A stretch of 64,000 nt of DNA from an uncultured Tenacibaculum sp. (GTDB taxonomy: Bacteria; Bacteroidota; Bacteroidia; Flavobacteriales; Flavobacteriaceae). Under the pieces are notes generated by a model that was given only the letters and a program-made list of their open reading frames with translations, was not told where the DNA came from and ran no database searches. A program made the translations under genes and the position numbers. Shown here in pieces: positions 1 to 8,148 of this stretch; position 1 is the first letter of the stretch; every line of letters begins with the position of its first letter. Where the stretch lies: NCBI RefSeq assembly GCF_947498805.1, contig NZ_CANMLT010000005.1, forward strand, positions 186,001 to 250,000. The letters run 5' to 3'.

Positions 1-666
1 ATTGGAAATTGGAGCACTACCTCTGACACAAACGCACAAATAGATATTTCATTTTTTAAAGACTCAATGGTAATTGATAATTCTTTAATGAATGGTTCAT
101 ATTCCAACAAATGGAAAATTAAAGGTTCAAAAATTAAACAAACACTTTTACGCGGAGACACAACTGTGCTAAGTAATGAAAACGCCATTAATTTTAAGTT
201 TAACCTAACTAAAGACACGTTATTATTAAAATCTAAAAATGATTCTATACTTTATATTAAACTAAGAAAAATTAATAATGCTTATGAATACTTTGAAAAT
301 AAAATTGGTCTTAAAATTGAATTAAAAAAAAGAAAAAAAAGAATAATCCCAATTAAAAACAATGAATTCAACTTCAACATCTATATAACCAAGGAAAAAG
401 ATAAACTCATTACTAAAACTGACTACTCTAAAAACCTAAATAATCTAATTCAGCAAACACTTCAGTTTGAAACACAATTTACACATAATGAGATGGAACA
501 ATTAAGATACGTTTTATTCATAGATAAAAGAGTATCTAAAAAACAAGTTGACTCTATTAAATCTATACTATTAACCTATCCTATTAATAAAGTATTTGAA
601 GTTTACAACTACAAAGAAAGTAATTGGAATGAAGAACTAAGTTGGTTAGGGGAATTTGACAATTAA
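1..666 (+). CDS. Partial lipocalin-like hypothetical protein, 5' end cut by window edge
   Basis: The reading frame is open from base 1 to the stop at 664-666, so the visible Met at 67 is probably internal and the true start lies outside the window. The visible N-terminal part, with GNWS followed by alternating short beta-type strands (NKWKIKG, TLLLKSK, ILYIKLRKI), looks like a lipocalin-type cell-surface domain. The last 100 residues (LRYVLFIDKRVSKKQVDSI) recall the periplasmic half of ExbD-like proteins, but this is only a visual impression. I do not recognise the family. It is the first of several unknown genes in an accessory-looking patch. Confidence 0.6.
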   Translation: MGNWSTTSDTNAQIDISFFKDSMVIDNSLMNGSYSNKWKIKGSKIKQTLLRGDTTVLSNENAINFKFNLTKDTLLLKSKNDSILYIKLRKINNAYEYFENKIGLKIELKKRKKRIIPIKNNEFNFNIYITKEKDKLITKTDYSKNLNNLIQQTLQFETQFTHNEMEQLRYVLFIDKRVSKKQVDSIKSILLTYPINKVFEVYNYKESNWNEELSWLGEFDN

Positions 667-700
667 CTACAACCTCTAAAGTTTACAATTAATTAGGGTT

Positions 701-908
701 AAATTTTCCCCTTAGAAAAACATCTAAAACTAATCATCAATGAATACATCTCATAAATTGCAAGCGCTATCAATCGAAAAAATAAAGCGAAATTTCACAC
801 TGATTAATTCAATATATTTTTCGGAGATTATTTATGATGAAAACAACCATTTTTTTGACTTGTATCTTAAAATTGGAGCAAATGGAAATCTAACACCACA
901 AATAAAAA
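701..908 (+). repeat. Direct repeat copy 1 (partial gene duplication)
   Basis: About 208 bp, covering the leader and the first 56 codons of the gene at 740, matches 1607-1813 with scattered substitutions and one indel in the leader. The offset is 905 bp. Similarity stops abruptly after the ACCACAAATAAAAA stretch. Confidence 0.85.
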
Positions 909-1030
909 CAATCACGAAAACTTTACTAAGAACAATAAACTATGATCTAAATTCAAAAGTTTGTGGTCTTAAAGCTGCTACTATCCTAATACAAGAAAAC
1001 TATAAAACGTTAAACAATTGCACAGAATAA
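740..1030 (+). CDS. Truncated paralogue of the 1645 gene, probably a decaying copy
   Basis: The first 56 residues (MNTSHKLQALSIEKIKR...) are nearly identical to the N-terminus of the protein encoded at 1645-2136. The last 40 residues are unrelated, and the frame ends 13 nt inside the next gene. The simplest reading is an old tandem duplication whose 3' part was replaced or deleted, leaving a chimeric or non-functional gene. The family is not recognised. No signal peptide or membrane segment is seen. A functional short version cannot be excluded. Confidence 0.45.
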   Translation: MNTSHKLQALSIEKIKRNFTLINSIYFSEIIYDENNHFFDLYLKIGANGNLTPQIKTITKTLLRTINYDLNSKVCGLKAATILIQENYKTLNNCTE

Positions 1031-1593
1031 CTCAATACATAATAGAATTAATCAGAATTGACTTTTTTGCAACTTTTGCTATATTTTCTATAATCGTTTT
1101 TGTTTTTAAATTATCTAAATGGAAACAAGAAACCGTTACACAAGTTGATAATCGAATAGTCAATTCAATTCCTAAAATTGGAATTATATGGTTTGTGCTA
1201 TTTATATCACAAGATATAATTCTAAACCTTACAGATTCTCAAACAAACTATACTCCTAAGTACAGATATATAGTAATTATTCAATATACAATCTGGTTAT
1301 TTTTAACTCAATTGTTTAGAATAAATTTCATCAAGAAAAATTACTTAATAAGGATTTTTCTAAGCTTAATGTTTTTCTTAGACTTCGAACGTTTTGATAT
1401 ATTAATGATAGTGTTATCCAAAAATGGGATTCCAGATACATGGATCCAAAATGGAAACAATATGAATATTTTTGAAACTGTATTTGCATACAAGTTGTTA
1501 TTTTTCACCGTATTTATAAAATTGATTTTATATTTTTCAATTAATTACTTCTTAAAAAGTATTGAATCAAAAAAAAGTTACAGAAATAACTAA
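1018..1593 (+). CDS. Small multi-pass membrane protein of unknown function
   Basis: This 191-residue frame uses a TTG start that overlaps the end of the preceding frame by 13 nt; no earlier ATG fits. Four to five hydrophobic segments are visible: FFATFAIFSIIVFVF near residue 20, then around 55-65, 85-100, 115-125, and a last one near 160-180. It has a basic C-terminus. No motif identifies a family. It lies between the two copies of a duplicated gene, so it may have arrived together with the duplication. Confidence 0.55.
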   Translation: MHRITQYIIELIRIDFFATFAIFSIIVFVFKLSKWKQETVTQVDNRIVNSIPKIGIIWFVLFISQDIILNLTDSQTNYTPKYRYIVIIQYTIWLFLTQLFRINFIKKNYLIRIFLSLMFFLDFERFDILMIVLSKNGIPDTWIQNGNNMNIFETVFAYKLLFFTVFIKLILYFSINYFLKSIESKKSYRNN

Positions 1594-1606
1594 AAACATT
1601 GCTTTC

Positions 1607-1813
1607 AAATTTTACCTTAGAAAAACATCTAAAACTAATCATCAATGAATACATCTCACAAATTGCAAGCGCTGTCAATCGAAAAAATAAAGCGAGATTT
1701 TATACTGATCAATTCAATATATTTTTCGGAGATTATTTATGATGAAAACAACCAGTTTTTTGACTTGTATCTAAAAACTGGAGCAAATGGAAATCTATCA
1801 CCACAAATAAAAA
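1607..1813 (+). repeat. Direct repeat copy 2 (intact gene)
   Basis: Second copy of the 0.2-kb repeat first seen at 701-908. It includes an identical stretch upstream of the start codon, so leader and ribosome-binding region were duplicated along with the N-terminal coding part. Confidence 0.85.
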
Positions 1814-2136
1814 TATACAATGAACTAATTGAAAACCTGAATAAATATCTGACTAAAATTAATACATATATTAAATCAACTTACACAAACTCTGAAAAGA
1901 AAAAAGCAGCTGAACTGAATGAAAAAAAACTAAAAATTAGTGTTGTTGAAATTTCAGGTGACAATTATAGCTTTGACACAGTATTAATCTGTGAAAAGGA
2001 ATATAAATATTTTAGAATTTTTAAAAAAAGTATCGCAATTAGAACAGAAATTAAAAATGGTCGAATAATATCTATGGAGAGAAAATCAAATATGCTAAAA
2101 GAAAACAAAAAAAATATCTTACCGCAACGTATGTAA
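1645..2136 (+). CDS. Hypothetical protein, complete member of the duplicated pair
   Basis: A 163-residue soluble, lysine-rich protein with no signal peptide. The N-terminus duplicates the frame at 740. The middle (EKKKAAELNEKKLKI) is a charged helix, and the C-terminal part has alternating beta-type strands (SVVEISGDNYSFDTVLICE). The family is not recognised. Small repeated genes of this type sit in immunity-gene patches in many Flavobacteriia, but nothing here proves that role. The gene converges on the LytTR regulator at 2173. Confidence 0.55.
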   Translation: MNTSHKLQALSIEKIKRDFILINSIYFSEIIYDENNQFFDLYLKTGANGNLSPQIKIYNELIENLNKYLTKINTYIKSTYTNSEKKKAAELNEKKLKISVVEISGDNYSFDTVLICEKEYKYFRIFKKSIAIRTEIKNGRIISMERKSNMLKENKKNILPQRM

Positions 2137-2140
2137 TTAA

Positions 2141-2171
2141 TTCCATTCGAAGTTCTCTAACCGAAATGGAA
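2141..2171. terminator. Possible hairpin between convergent genes
   Basis: TTCCATTCG and CGAAATGGAA form an imperfect stem around a 12-nt loop between two convergent genes. There is no clear T-run, so this is weak. Confidence 0.3.
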
Positions 2172-2172
2172 T

Positions 2173-2874
2173 CTAACTCCCTATCTTCTCAGAAACCAAT
2201 TTTCTATATGACTTTCCAATAGGAAGTTTCACATTATTTCGCAACACAAACTGATTCCCATCAATCAATTTCAAATAATAAAAATTCACCACATATGATT
2301 TATGAATTCGGATAAAATCATCTGAAAGCTTTTCTAAGAATTCTGATAAGGTCAATGGTGTTAAGATCATTTCATCTGTAAAAATCTTGATATAGTTTCC
2401 ATAAGCTTCAACATGGGTGATTTCCTCTAAATTAAGCTTAATAGTTTTCTTATCACTTTTTACAAAGAGTGATTGTTCTTTTGGTGCTACCGGAGAAATG
2501 GAAGGCTGGGTCACCATTGTTTTCTTACGTACCTTAGTAACGGCTTGCAAAAAACGTTCTAAAGAAAAAGGTTTTAATAAATAATCAGTTACCGACAATT
2601 CAAAGCCTTCAATAGCATATTCAGGATAGGCTGTTGTAATAATAACCTCTGGTCGGTCTTTTATAGATTTTAACAAACTAATTCCAGATAATTTCGGCAT
2701 ATTGATATCTAAGAACATCACATCAATAGTTTCTTTTTCCAAAACCTCCATTACTTCAAATGCATTTTTACAAGAAGCAATCAATTCCAAATTAGGAATA
2801 TCTTCTATATAATTTTCAAGAATTTGGCGCGCTATGGGCTCATCATCTGCTAATAGACATCGAAGTACTTTCAT
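2173..2874 (-). CDS. LytTR-family response regulator
   Basis: A 233-residue two-component response regulator. The receiver domain spans residues 1-120, with the acidic pair D10-D11, phospho-acceptor D56 in FLDINMP, and the conserved Lys in LLKPF. A LytTR DNA-binding domain follows from about residue 133 (LFVKSDKKTIKLNLEEITHVEA), including the FIRIHKSYVVN segment. It starts 1 nt after the stop of the histidine kinase gene at 2876, so the two form an operon. They are divergent from the serine hydrolase and ABC genes at 4049-7946, which are the likely targets. Family assignment is firm; the targets are inferred. Confidence 0.93.
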   Translation of the reverse strand: MKVLRCLLADDEPIARQILENYIEDIPNLELIASCKNAFEVMEVLEKETIDVMFLDINMPKLSGISLLKSIKDRPEVIITTAYPEYAIEGFELSVTDYLLKPFSLERFLQAVTKVRKKTMVTQPSISPVAPKEQSLFVKSDKKTIKLNLEEITHVEAYGNYIKIFTDEMILTPLTLSEFLEKLSDDFIRIHKSYVVNFYYLKLIDGNQFVLRNNVKLPIGKSYRKLVSEKIGS

Positions 2875-2875
2875 A

Positions 2876-3847
2876 TTAAAAATTCAATTTTAAATCTACC
2901 AAAAAACTATTTTCTTCTTTATTCACTTTTAAAGTATGGTTATTCGGATATAACAATGTTAATCTTTTTTTAGCATTCTTCAAACCAATACCACTCTTTC
3001 CTGTTTCCAGATTCTCAGATGGAATTTCTTCTGCAGTATTCATACATGAAAAATGCAATTCACTTTCAGTAACTACCATAGAAATTTTTACACATTCTTT
3101 TGCACCCCCTAAATGCTTAAATGCATTCTCTACAAACACAATCAATAACATGGGTGCTATTTTTTTCTCATTAATCGCTCCCTGAATTGACATTTCGATT
3201 TCAACATTTTCCAATCTAATTCGCTCTAAAGAAATATAATTCTCTAAATATTTAATTTCTTTTTCTAAAGACACAAAAACCGCTGATGTATCGTACAAAC
3301 TATATCTTAACAAATCTGACAACTTCAACATTAAACCTGGTAACTTATCCGATTTCACTACCGATAAACCATATAAGTTGTTCAACGTATTAAACAAAAA
3401 ATGAGGATTTAATTGTGCTTTTAACAAGTACAATTCTGCCTTCTTTTCTTCTTGTCTACGAACAAAGCTATCGCGAGCAATTTTTAAAGCTGCGGCAAAT
3501 GAAAGTGCCAACAATAAAATACCTAAAAAATTGATAATTGATTTGAATTGATGCTTTCCTAACGCTAATCCAACAATGTAAACTGAAATAAGAGAAAACA
3601 CAATTGTGTTCAATAAAAAGAGCCCCAAAAACTTCCAAGGTTTATTCTTAAAATACGGCAGTATATAAAAATTACTCACATATATTGGTGGAGCTAGAAT
3701 CCCTATTACAAACAAGGAAGCTATCCATTTATTATCTGCTGTTATCGTTATTGCAATCAAGAAAAATAATATTCCCCAAACGACTACATTTTGGAAAACT
3801 TTATTATCAATAAGAGTATCAAGTTTTGACATTTTTACAAGCTTCAA
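2876..3847 (-). CDS. LytS/YehU-type membrane sensor histidine kinase
   Basis: A 323-residue kinase of the His_kinase (PF06580) family. About four membrane segments fill residues 20-120 and no extracellular sensor domain is seen. The phospho-accepting H149 lies in QLNPHFLFNTLNNL. The ATPase domain follows, with VFVENAFKHL as the N box and GIGLKNAKKRL as the G box. An alternative start at 3832 (MSKLDTL) is as plausible as the one used here. It is co-transcribed with the LytTR regulator and faces a divergent hydrolase/ABC cluster, so it may sense envelope stress or the cluster's substrate. That role is inferred. Confidence 0.92.
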   Translation of the reverse strand: MKLVKMSKLDTLIDNKVFQNVVVWGILFFLIAITITADNKWIASLFVIGILAPPIYVSNFYILPYFKNKPWKFLGLFLLNTIVFSLISVYIVGLALGKHQFKSIINFLGILLLALSFAAALKIARDSFVRRQEEKKAELYLLKAQLNPHFLFNTLNNLYGLSVVKSDKLPGLMLKLSDLLRYSLYDTSAVFVSLEKEIKYLENYISLERIRLENVEIEMSIQGAINEKKIAPMLLIVFVENAFKHLGGAKECVKISMVVTESELHFSCMNTAEEIPSENLETGKSGIGLKNAKKRLTLLYPNNHTLKVNKEENSFLVDLKLNF

Positions 3848-4048
3848 ATTCTTTATAAAAGTAAGTTTTAAATCTCAATAGCGCTCTTTTTAATGATAAA
3901 CGGATCTGAGATCAGTGTGAAAGGACATGATTTCATGATATTACTGAAAACATCCCTTTATCATTTTTATAAAAGGGTTCGTCATCTTAAGTTTTTTCTG
4001 AGCAGATATAACCCCACTTTTGAGCAAATAATCATTAAAACTTTAATT

Positions 4049-5356
4049 ATGAAATCTTTAAAACTCATTATTTTTATAGTATTCTTTCTATTTCAGCAAA
4101 TTACTTTTGGGCAGCAAACTTTACAACAATTAACCGAAAAATATACTCCATACTTAACAGAGTTAAATCAAAACATTACTGTTCTAGTAGAAAAGAAAGG
4201 AAAAACAACTATTGCTAACATCGGTAAGAACAATTTCAACGAACATACTGTTTTTAACATTGGGAGTGCCACAAAAAAAATGACGGCTATCTTAATCCTG
4301 CAAGAGGTTGAAAACGGAAACTTAAAACTTTCAGATTCTATAGGAACTTATTTACAACCTATTAAAAATGTAGACAGTTCTTTAACCATTGAAACTCTTT
4401 TACGTCATCGAAGTGGTTTAGGTGAAATGGTTGGTCGTAATTATGCTGAAGAGTATTTCGCAAAAAATGACAGTATCTACAACCAAAACATTTTAAGTAG
4501 AATTCCAAAGGGTAACTCAGAAAAAATTGGAAAGTACCAGTATTGTAACACCAATTACATTTTACTAGGTAAAATACTAGAAAAAGTAGCTGACAAACGT
4601 TACTTTGATGTACTTCAGGAACGTATTTTCAAACCAGCAAACATGCATGAAAGTTACCCGTATCTTTCTAAAAATTTAAACAATCTTGCTCCTCCAACAC
4701 ATCGTGGTAAAGATGTTTCTGAGTTTTTAGACCACCGTTTCTTTTACAATTATGCCTATGCTGCAGGATCTGTAGCATCTACATTGCATGACATGCAATT
4801 GTTTTATCATCATTTATTTGAGAAAAAAACATTACTTTCTGAAGCCTCTTTGAAGTTATTAACTTCTTTTGATGATGCCGATTACGGATTGGGTATGATT
4901 AAATTCAAAGACGAATATATTGGGCACGGAGGAAACAACTTAGGATATGCCTTTAGAGAATATTACAATCCGAAAGAAAAGAAGCTTGTACTTTTCTTCT
5001 CGAACGGAGAAATTATTCCATTTCAAAAAATATTAAAGAAAGAACTATTTGATTTTATAAATGGAAAAGCATCCACTACCACTTTTAGTAACAACATTAC
5101 TTCTGATTTTAAAAATGCCTTAGGAAAATACCAATTTGACACTCATGGTATGAAAATGCAAATGGAAATCATAGAAAAGAACAATCATCTCTATTTTTCA
5201 GCTCAAGGAGCACAAGTAATCTTAGTTAGTAAAGAGAAAAACAAATTATACAATGGTTCATTCGGAATAGAACTAGAGGTTAATCCTGAAAAAAATGACG
5301 AATTGACTTTTAGACAAAATGGTTTAGAAACTACTATTAAACGTATTAAACCTTAA
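4049..5356 (+). CDS. Secreted beta-lactamase-family serine hydrolase
   Basis: A 435-residue protein of the beta-lactamase/penicillin-binding class C fold (PF00144). I start it at ATG 4049 because a signal peptide begins there (MKSLKLIIFIVFFLF, cleavage near FGQQ); the longer frame from 3893 adds 52 residues with no homology look. The catalytic motif is S73-A-T-K76 (SxxK), followed by YCN as the YxN motif and HGG near the C-terminal third. A 100-residue beta-type domain follows. Substrates of this family range from peptidoglycan stems to esters and D-peptides. It is 4 nt upstream of the ABC ATPase gene, so hydrolase and exporter probably form one operon. Confidence 0.9.
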   Translation: MKSLKLIIFIVFFLFQQITFGQQTLQQLTEKYTPYLTELNQNITVLVEKKGKTTIANIGKNNFNEHTVFNIGSATKKMTAILILQEVENGNLKLSDSIGTYLQPIKNVDSSLTIETLLRHRSGLGEMVGRNYAEEYFAKNDSIYNQNILSRIPKGNSEKIGKYQYCNTNYILLGKILEKVADKRYFDVLQERIFKPANMHESYPYLSKNLNNLAPPTHRGKDVSEFLDHRFFYNYAYAAGSVASTLHDMQLFYHHLFEKKTLLSEASLKLLTSFDDADYGLGMIKFKDEYIGHGGNNLGYAFREYYNPKEKKLVLFFSNGEIIPFQKILKKELFDFINGKASTTTFSNNITSDFKNALGKYQFDTHGMKMQMEIIEKNNHLYFSAQGAQVILVSKEKNKLYNGSFGIELEVNPEKNDELTFRQNGLETTIKRIKP

Positions 5357-5360
5357 GATT

Positions 5361-6224
5361 ATGACACTTGATATTCAAAATGTATCTAAAAAATACAGCA
5401 GAGATAAATACGGTTTGAAAGACTTCTCTTTAACCATTGAAAACGGAATTCTCGGTTTATTAGGACCCAATGGCGCAGGAAAATCAACCTTGTTGAAAAT
5501 GATTGCTACAGTTAGTAAACCAACAAAAGGGCATATCTATCTTAATGAAAACAACATCGTTAAGAACCCTAACGTTATGCGTAAACAACTTGGCTTTTTA
5601 CCTCAAGATTTTGGAGTGTATGCAAACCTTAATGCTTTCGAATTTTTAGAATACTTAGCAGCGCTAAAAGGTGTTGGTGGTAACGACCTAAAGCAACGTA
5701 TAACATTGTTACTGGAAAACCTAAATCTAATAGATACGGCACATAGACCTATTGGCTCTTATTCTGGTGGAATGAAACAGCGTATTGGTATCGCTCAAGC
5801 GTTGTTAAATAATCCAGATGTAGTCATTTTTGATGAGCCAACTGTTGGTTTGGACCCAGAAGAACGCGTGAGATTTCGCAATTTAATTTCCAATTTAGCT
5901 CAAAACTGCATTGTTATTCTATCCTCACATATTGTATCTGACATAGATACTATTGCAGATAAAGTAGTTATTATGAAAAATGGTGCATTGGTTTCTCAAG
6001 GTCATCAAGAAGACATTATCAATTTAGTTAAAGACAATGTTTTTGAAACTAGTATTGACAAAGAGTCTTTACCCAATTTTAAAAATCAACATTTGGTAGT
6101 AAGTACTACTCGTAAACAAGAAAAATTAACTGTTAGGTATATATCTCAAAACCCTGTTGAAAATTCAAAAAAGCAAACAGCAAATTTAGAAGATGCTTAT
6201 TTATATCTAACCAAAACTAATTAA
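5361..6224 (+). CDS. ABC transporter ATP-binding protein
   Basis: A 287-residue ATPase of the CcmA/NatA type. It has Walker A GPNGAGKST near residue 35, the Q-loop in LPQDFGVY, signature YSGGMKQR, Walker B VVIFDEPTVGLDP and an H-loop in SSHIVSD. The last 70 residues are the variable tail usual in ABC-2 exporters. It lies between a serine hydrolase and the ABC permease at 6402. The small gene at 6226 follows its stop by one base. Confidence 0.93.
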   Translation: MTLDIQNVSKKYSRDKYGLKDFSLTIENGILGLLGPNGAGKSTLLKMIATVSKPTKGHIYLNENNIVKNPNVMRKQLGFLPQDFGVYANLNAFEFLEYLAALKGVGGNDLKQRITLLLENLNLIDTAHRPIGSYSGGMKQRIGIAQALLNNPDVVIFDEPTVGLDPEERVRFRNLISNLAQNCIVILSSHIVSDIDTIADKVVIMKNGALVSQGHQEDIINLVKDNVFETSIDKESLPNFKNQHLVVSTTRKQEKLTVRYISQNPVENSKKQTANLEDAYLYLTKTN

Positions 6225-6225
6225 A

Positions 6226-6345
6226 ATGAAACATTTACTAAGCAAAAAAACATCACAAAAACTTATCGTTGCTGGAATTATAGTACTAATTATTATTCTA
6301 CTTTTTTCCAGTAAAATTCACTTTGGAGTATACGATGCTCATTAA
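6226..6345 (+). CDS. 39-residue single-pass membrane peptide in an ABC operon
   Basis: A short ATG-started frame begins one base after the ATPase stop and ends 56 nt before the permease. The product has a basic N-terminus (MKHLLSKKTSQK), one hydrophobic helix (LIVAGIIVLIIILLF) and a short tail ending GVYDAH. Position, operon spacing and the clean membrane segment support a real gene. It could be an accessory subunit of the exporter. The family is not recognised. Confidence 0.55.
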   Translation: MKHLLSKKTSQKLIVAGIIVLIIILLFSSKIHFGVYDAH

Positions 6346-6401
6346 TTAAACATTAAGACAGAAAACCTTTAAAAGTCTTCTTAATTTCTAAAACACCAAT
6401 T

Positions 6402-7946
6402 ATGAACTTTATAAAAATCATAAAATACGATTATCTACAACGTACAAGAAGCTACGCATTTTTAATCACTTTATGCGCCAGTTTAGCAATTGGGTATACA
6501 TTTGTACCAGAACCTAATGCTACATATTCTACCATTAGAATCGCTGATTATGTTGGAACCTATAACGCTGCATGGTTTGGGTATGTTACAGCAATTATGA
6601 CGTCTATTTTCTTATCTATGATAGGGTTTTACTTGATCAATAGTGGAATTAAAAAGGATGTAGATACCAAAGTGGGACAAATTATTGCCGCTACACAATT
6701 ATCAAATTTCCGATATCTCTTATCAAAAACAATTAGTAATTTTTTAATCTTAGTTACCATTGTAGCTGTTGTTTTTATAATGAGCATCATACTATTCTTT
6801 TTATACAATGACGGAAGCTCTTTTGAGTTATGGAAATTTGTAAAACCTTATCTCTTAATTCCTATTCCAGCAATGTTTCTCGTAGCAGTAACTGCGGTGA
6901 GTTTTGAAATTCTTTTCAGAAAGTATTCTGTAATTCAAAATGTCATTTATTTCTTCCTATTCTCTTTTTTAATGGCTTCTCAAGCTACTACAGAAATGGA
7001 TTTTGCTACAGATGTATTTGGAAGTAAAATTGTTATTCATGAATTAGAAGAAAAAGTAAGAACTATTAAAGGAATTGAGCATAATATTGATATGAGTATT
7101 GGGTATGTTTTAGGAAATACCACCAAGGCAAACTCTTTTGATTTTAATGGTATCGATTTTCCAAACAGTTTTATCTTGAGTCGTGTAATCTTGATTGTTT
7201 TAGGACTAGTTATTATTACAATTCTAACCCCATTTTTCCATCGCTTTTCATTCAAAAAGACAGTATCAAAAGTCAAAAAGAAAGTAAATATTCATGCTAC
7301 AGGGATGAAAGACATAGATCTTTCTCTTTTGCCAAAACCTAAACCTACATTTGAAATCTTTTCACTTATAAAAACAGAACTTCTACTACTCATAAGAAAC
7401 GGTAGTAAATGGTTATGGTTCTTAAACGCAATTGGAATGGTATCACTTGCTTGTTTGCCGATTAAAATCTCTTATCAAATTGTGCTACCAATTCTATGGT
7501 TTTTACAAGTAAGTAGATTATCTAACCTAACCTCTAAAGAAATTAATAACAAGGTTCACTATTTTGCATTTGCCTCTTATAAACCGATACAAAGACTATT
7601 GACCTCTCAAATTTTGTCAGCATTTTTATTGATGGTATTCTTAGCAGTTCCGTTTATCATACAACTGGGTATTCAAATGAAATTTACTTCCATCATTGCT
7701 ATTGTGTTAGGTGCATTATTTATCGTATTACTTTCAGCTTTATTAGGCATAATCACAAACGGGAAAAAACTATTTGAAGTATTGTTTTTCCTAATCACCT
7801 ATGCAAACATTAATGGTATTCCAATAACAAGTTACTTTGGTTTTCTTGAAACTACAAACTATTATTTTACGGTGATACTAACCCTTATTATTTCATTTCT
7901 AGTTCTCATATTTTATACTAGAAACTATCAACTCACAAAAGTATAA
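6402..7946 (+). CDS. ABC-2-type transporter permease
   Basis: A 514-residue integral membrane protein with about twelve hydrophobic segments in two halves: six before residue 290, then a cytoplasmic stretch (SKVKKKVNIHATGMKDIDLSLLPKPKP), and six after residue 325. The double-length architecture is that of ABC-2 permeases, where one chain can form the whole channel. It is the partner of the ATPase at 5361 and probably belongs to the LytTR-controlled operon. The substrate is unknown. Confidence 0.88.
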   Translation: MNFIKIIKYDYLQRTRSYAFLITLCASLAIGYTFVPEPNATYSTIRIADYVGTYNAAWFGYVTAIMTSIFLSMIGFYLINSGIKKDVDTKVGQIIAATQLSNFRYLLSKTISNFLILVTIVAVVFIMSIILFFLYNDGSSFELWKFVKPYLLIPIPAMFLVAVTAVSFEILFRKYSVIQNVIYFFLFSFLMASQATTEMDFATDVFGSKIVIHELEEKVRTIKGIEHNIDMSIGYVLGNTTKANSFDFNGIDFPNSFILSRVILIVLGLVIITILTPFFHRFSFKKTVSKVKKKVNIHATGMKDIDLSLLPKPKPTFEIFSLIKTELLLLIRNGSKWLWFLNAIGMVSLACLPIKISYQIVLPILWFLQVSRLSNLTSKEINNKVHYFAFASYKPIQRLLTSQILSAFLLMVFLAVPFIIQLGIQMKFTSIIAIVLGALFIVLLSALLGIITNGKKLFEVLFFLITYANINGIPITSYFGFLETTNYYFTVILTLIISFLVLIFYTRNYQLTKV

Positions 7947-8028
7947 CCGATAAAAACTGTACCATTAGGAGTATCTTTTATCAAAAAAATAGCTATTTAA
8001 ACCTCAAATACCATATCATACACAAACT

Positions 8029-8068
8029 AAAAGCTTAATTACAATACTAATTGAGCTTTTTCTTTTTT
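8029..8068 (+). terminator. Rho-independent terminator after the ABC operon
   Basis: AAAAGCTTAATT and AATTGAGCTTTT form a 12-bp stem with one T-G wobble and an 8-nt loop, followed by a T-rich run. It closes the 4049-7946 operon. Confidence 0.8.
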
Positions 8069-8110
8069 CAATTTATCATACTATTAACTTCTTAAACTCA
8101 TCTTTTTATT

Positions 8111-8118
8111 TAGATTTG
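8111..8118 (+). promoter_or_regulatory. Candidate -7 box for dsbD
   Basis: TAGATTTG matches the Bacteroidetes -7 consensus TAnnTTTG and lies 30 nt upstream of the DsbD start. No clear TTG -33 element is seen at the expected distance. Confidence 0.4.
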
Positions 8119-8148
8119 TGTTTCTATTATAGTTAACCAATCATAACA

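Noticed and set aside
3893..4048. Extended N-terminus of the serine hydrolase from an upstream ATG
   Set aside because: The signal peptide starts at the internal ATG 4049; the extra 52 residues would hide it.
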